Source: Hyperoodon ampullatus (taxonomy: Eukaryota > Chordata > Mammalia > Artiodactyla > Ziphiidae). From it: 64,000 nt of DNA. The notes under the pieces are model-generated. The model saw only the letters and a program-made list of their open reading frames with translations, ran no database searches and was not told the origin of the DNA. The stretch's first letter is position 1, and every line of letters begins with the position of its first letter. This document shows positions 63,791-64,000 of this stretch, piece by piece. The DNA lies in assembly GCA_949752795.1 (NCBI GenBank), contig CATKHW010000424.1, positions 372,001 through 436,000 of the forward strand, in the 5' to 3' direction. Both the position numbers and the translations under genes were made by a program.

Positions 63791-64000
63791 ACTTATCATA
63801 AGATATCACTTATGAAGGTCCTGTAAACATGGCTACACATGAACTGAGTTAGGAAAGAGAACAGAGTCTCACATTTAGAAAACAATGTTTTGCCTGCCTA
63901 AGGGGGAAGGAGAGGTGGGGTGATGCATAAAACCAGAGTTTGATATTAGTTCAGGTACCGTTCCAAAAACCAACTACGAATTATACAAGTCCTACACCTT
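63791..64000 (+). repeat. L1-derived satellite unit U12 (cut by window edge)
   Basis: First 210 bp of another unit in register, of the L1 3' UTR-like part. The array continues beyond the window. Confidence 0.9.

Overview
This is a repeat-dominated stretch of mammalian nuclear DNA, most probably cetacean. The pointers are two tRNA-derived SINEs of the cetartiodactyl CHR type with perfect target-site duplications, LINE-1 (L1) elements with whale/ruminant-type 3' ends, and a tandem satellite of about 1.737 kb whose unit is partly built from an L1 3' end. From memory, an L1-derived 'common cetacean satellite' is known, with units near 1.75 kb in most whales and near 1.58 kb in delphinids; the length here would fit a non-delphinid cetacean. 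I see no host protein-coding gene. Apart from the reading frames of one L1, the open frames are by-products of the repeats.

Layout. (1) 1-14,355: satellite A, a degenerate 24-25 bp minisatellite with local higher-order duplications. (2) 14,361-19,989: about three L1-derived satellite units plus a partial one, more diverged to the right. (3) 19,990-22,868: two 5'-truncated L1s head to tail. (4) 22,869-27,300: the only interval that is mostly not satellite. It holds unassigned DNA, a 3-copy minisatellite, a broken class I endogenous retrovirus remnant (pol and env pieces, LTR-like end) and an L1 3' fragment. (5) 27,300-31,852: diverged L1-derived units, one carrying a SINE. (6) 31,853-37,800: satellite A again. 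(7) 37,801-64,000: eleven L1-derived satellite units in register plus the start of a twelfth. One carries a SINE and one is split by a near full-length L1 (45,384-52,005) whose ORF1 is open and whose ORF2 has two stop codons and a frameshift.

The parts relate to each other as products of satellite evolution, not as a pathway. The satellite A to L1-satellite junction occurs twice (about 14,355 and 37,800) with the same sequence on both sides, implying duplication of a block of roughly 23 kb. Every L1-derived unit reaching that position carries a palindrome of about 72 bp, and several copies show matched changes in both arms. This is the most interesting structural signal. I found no evidence for an undescribed protein or RNA system.
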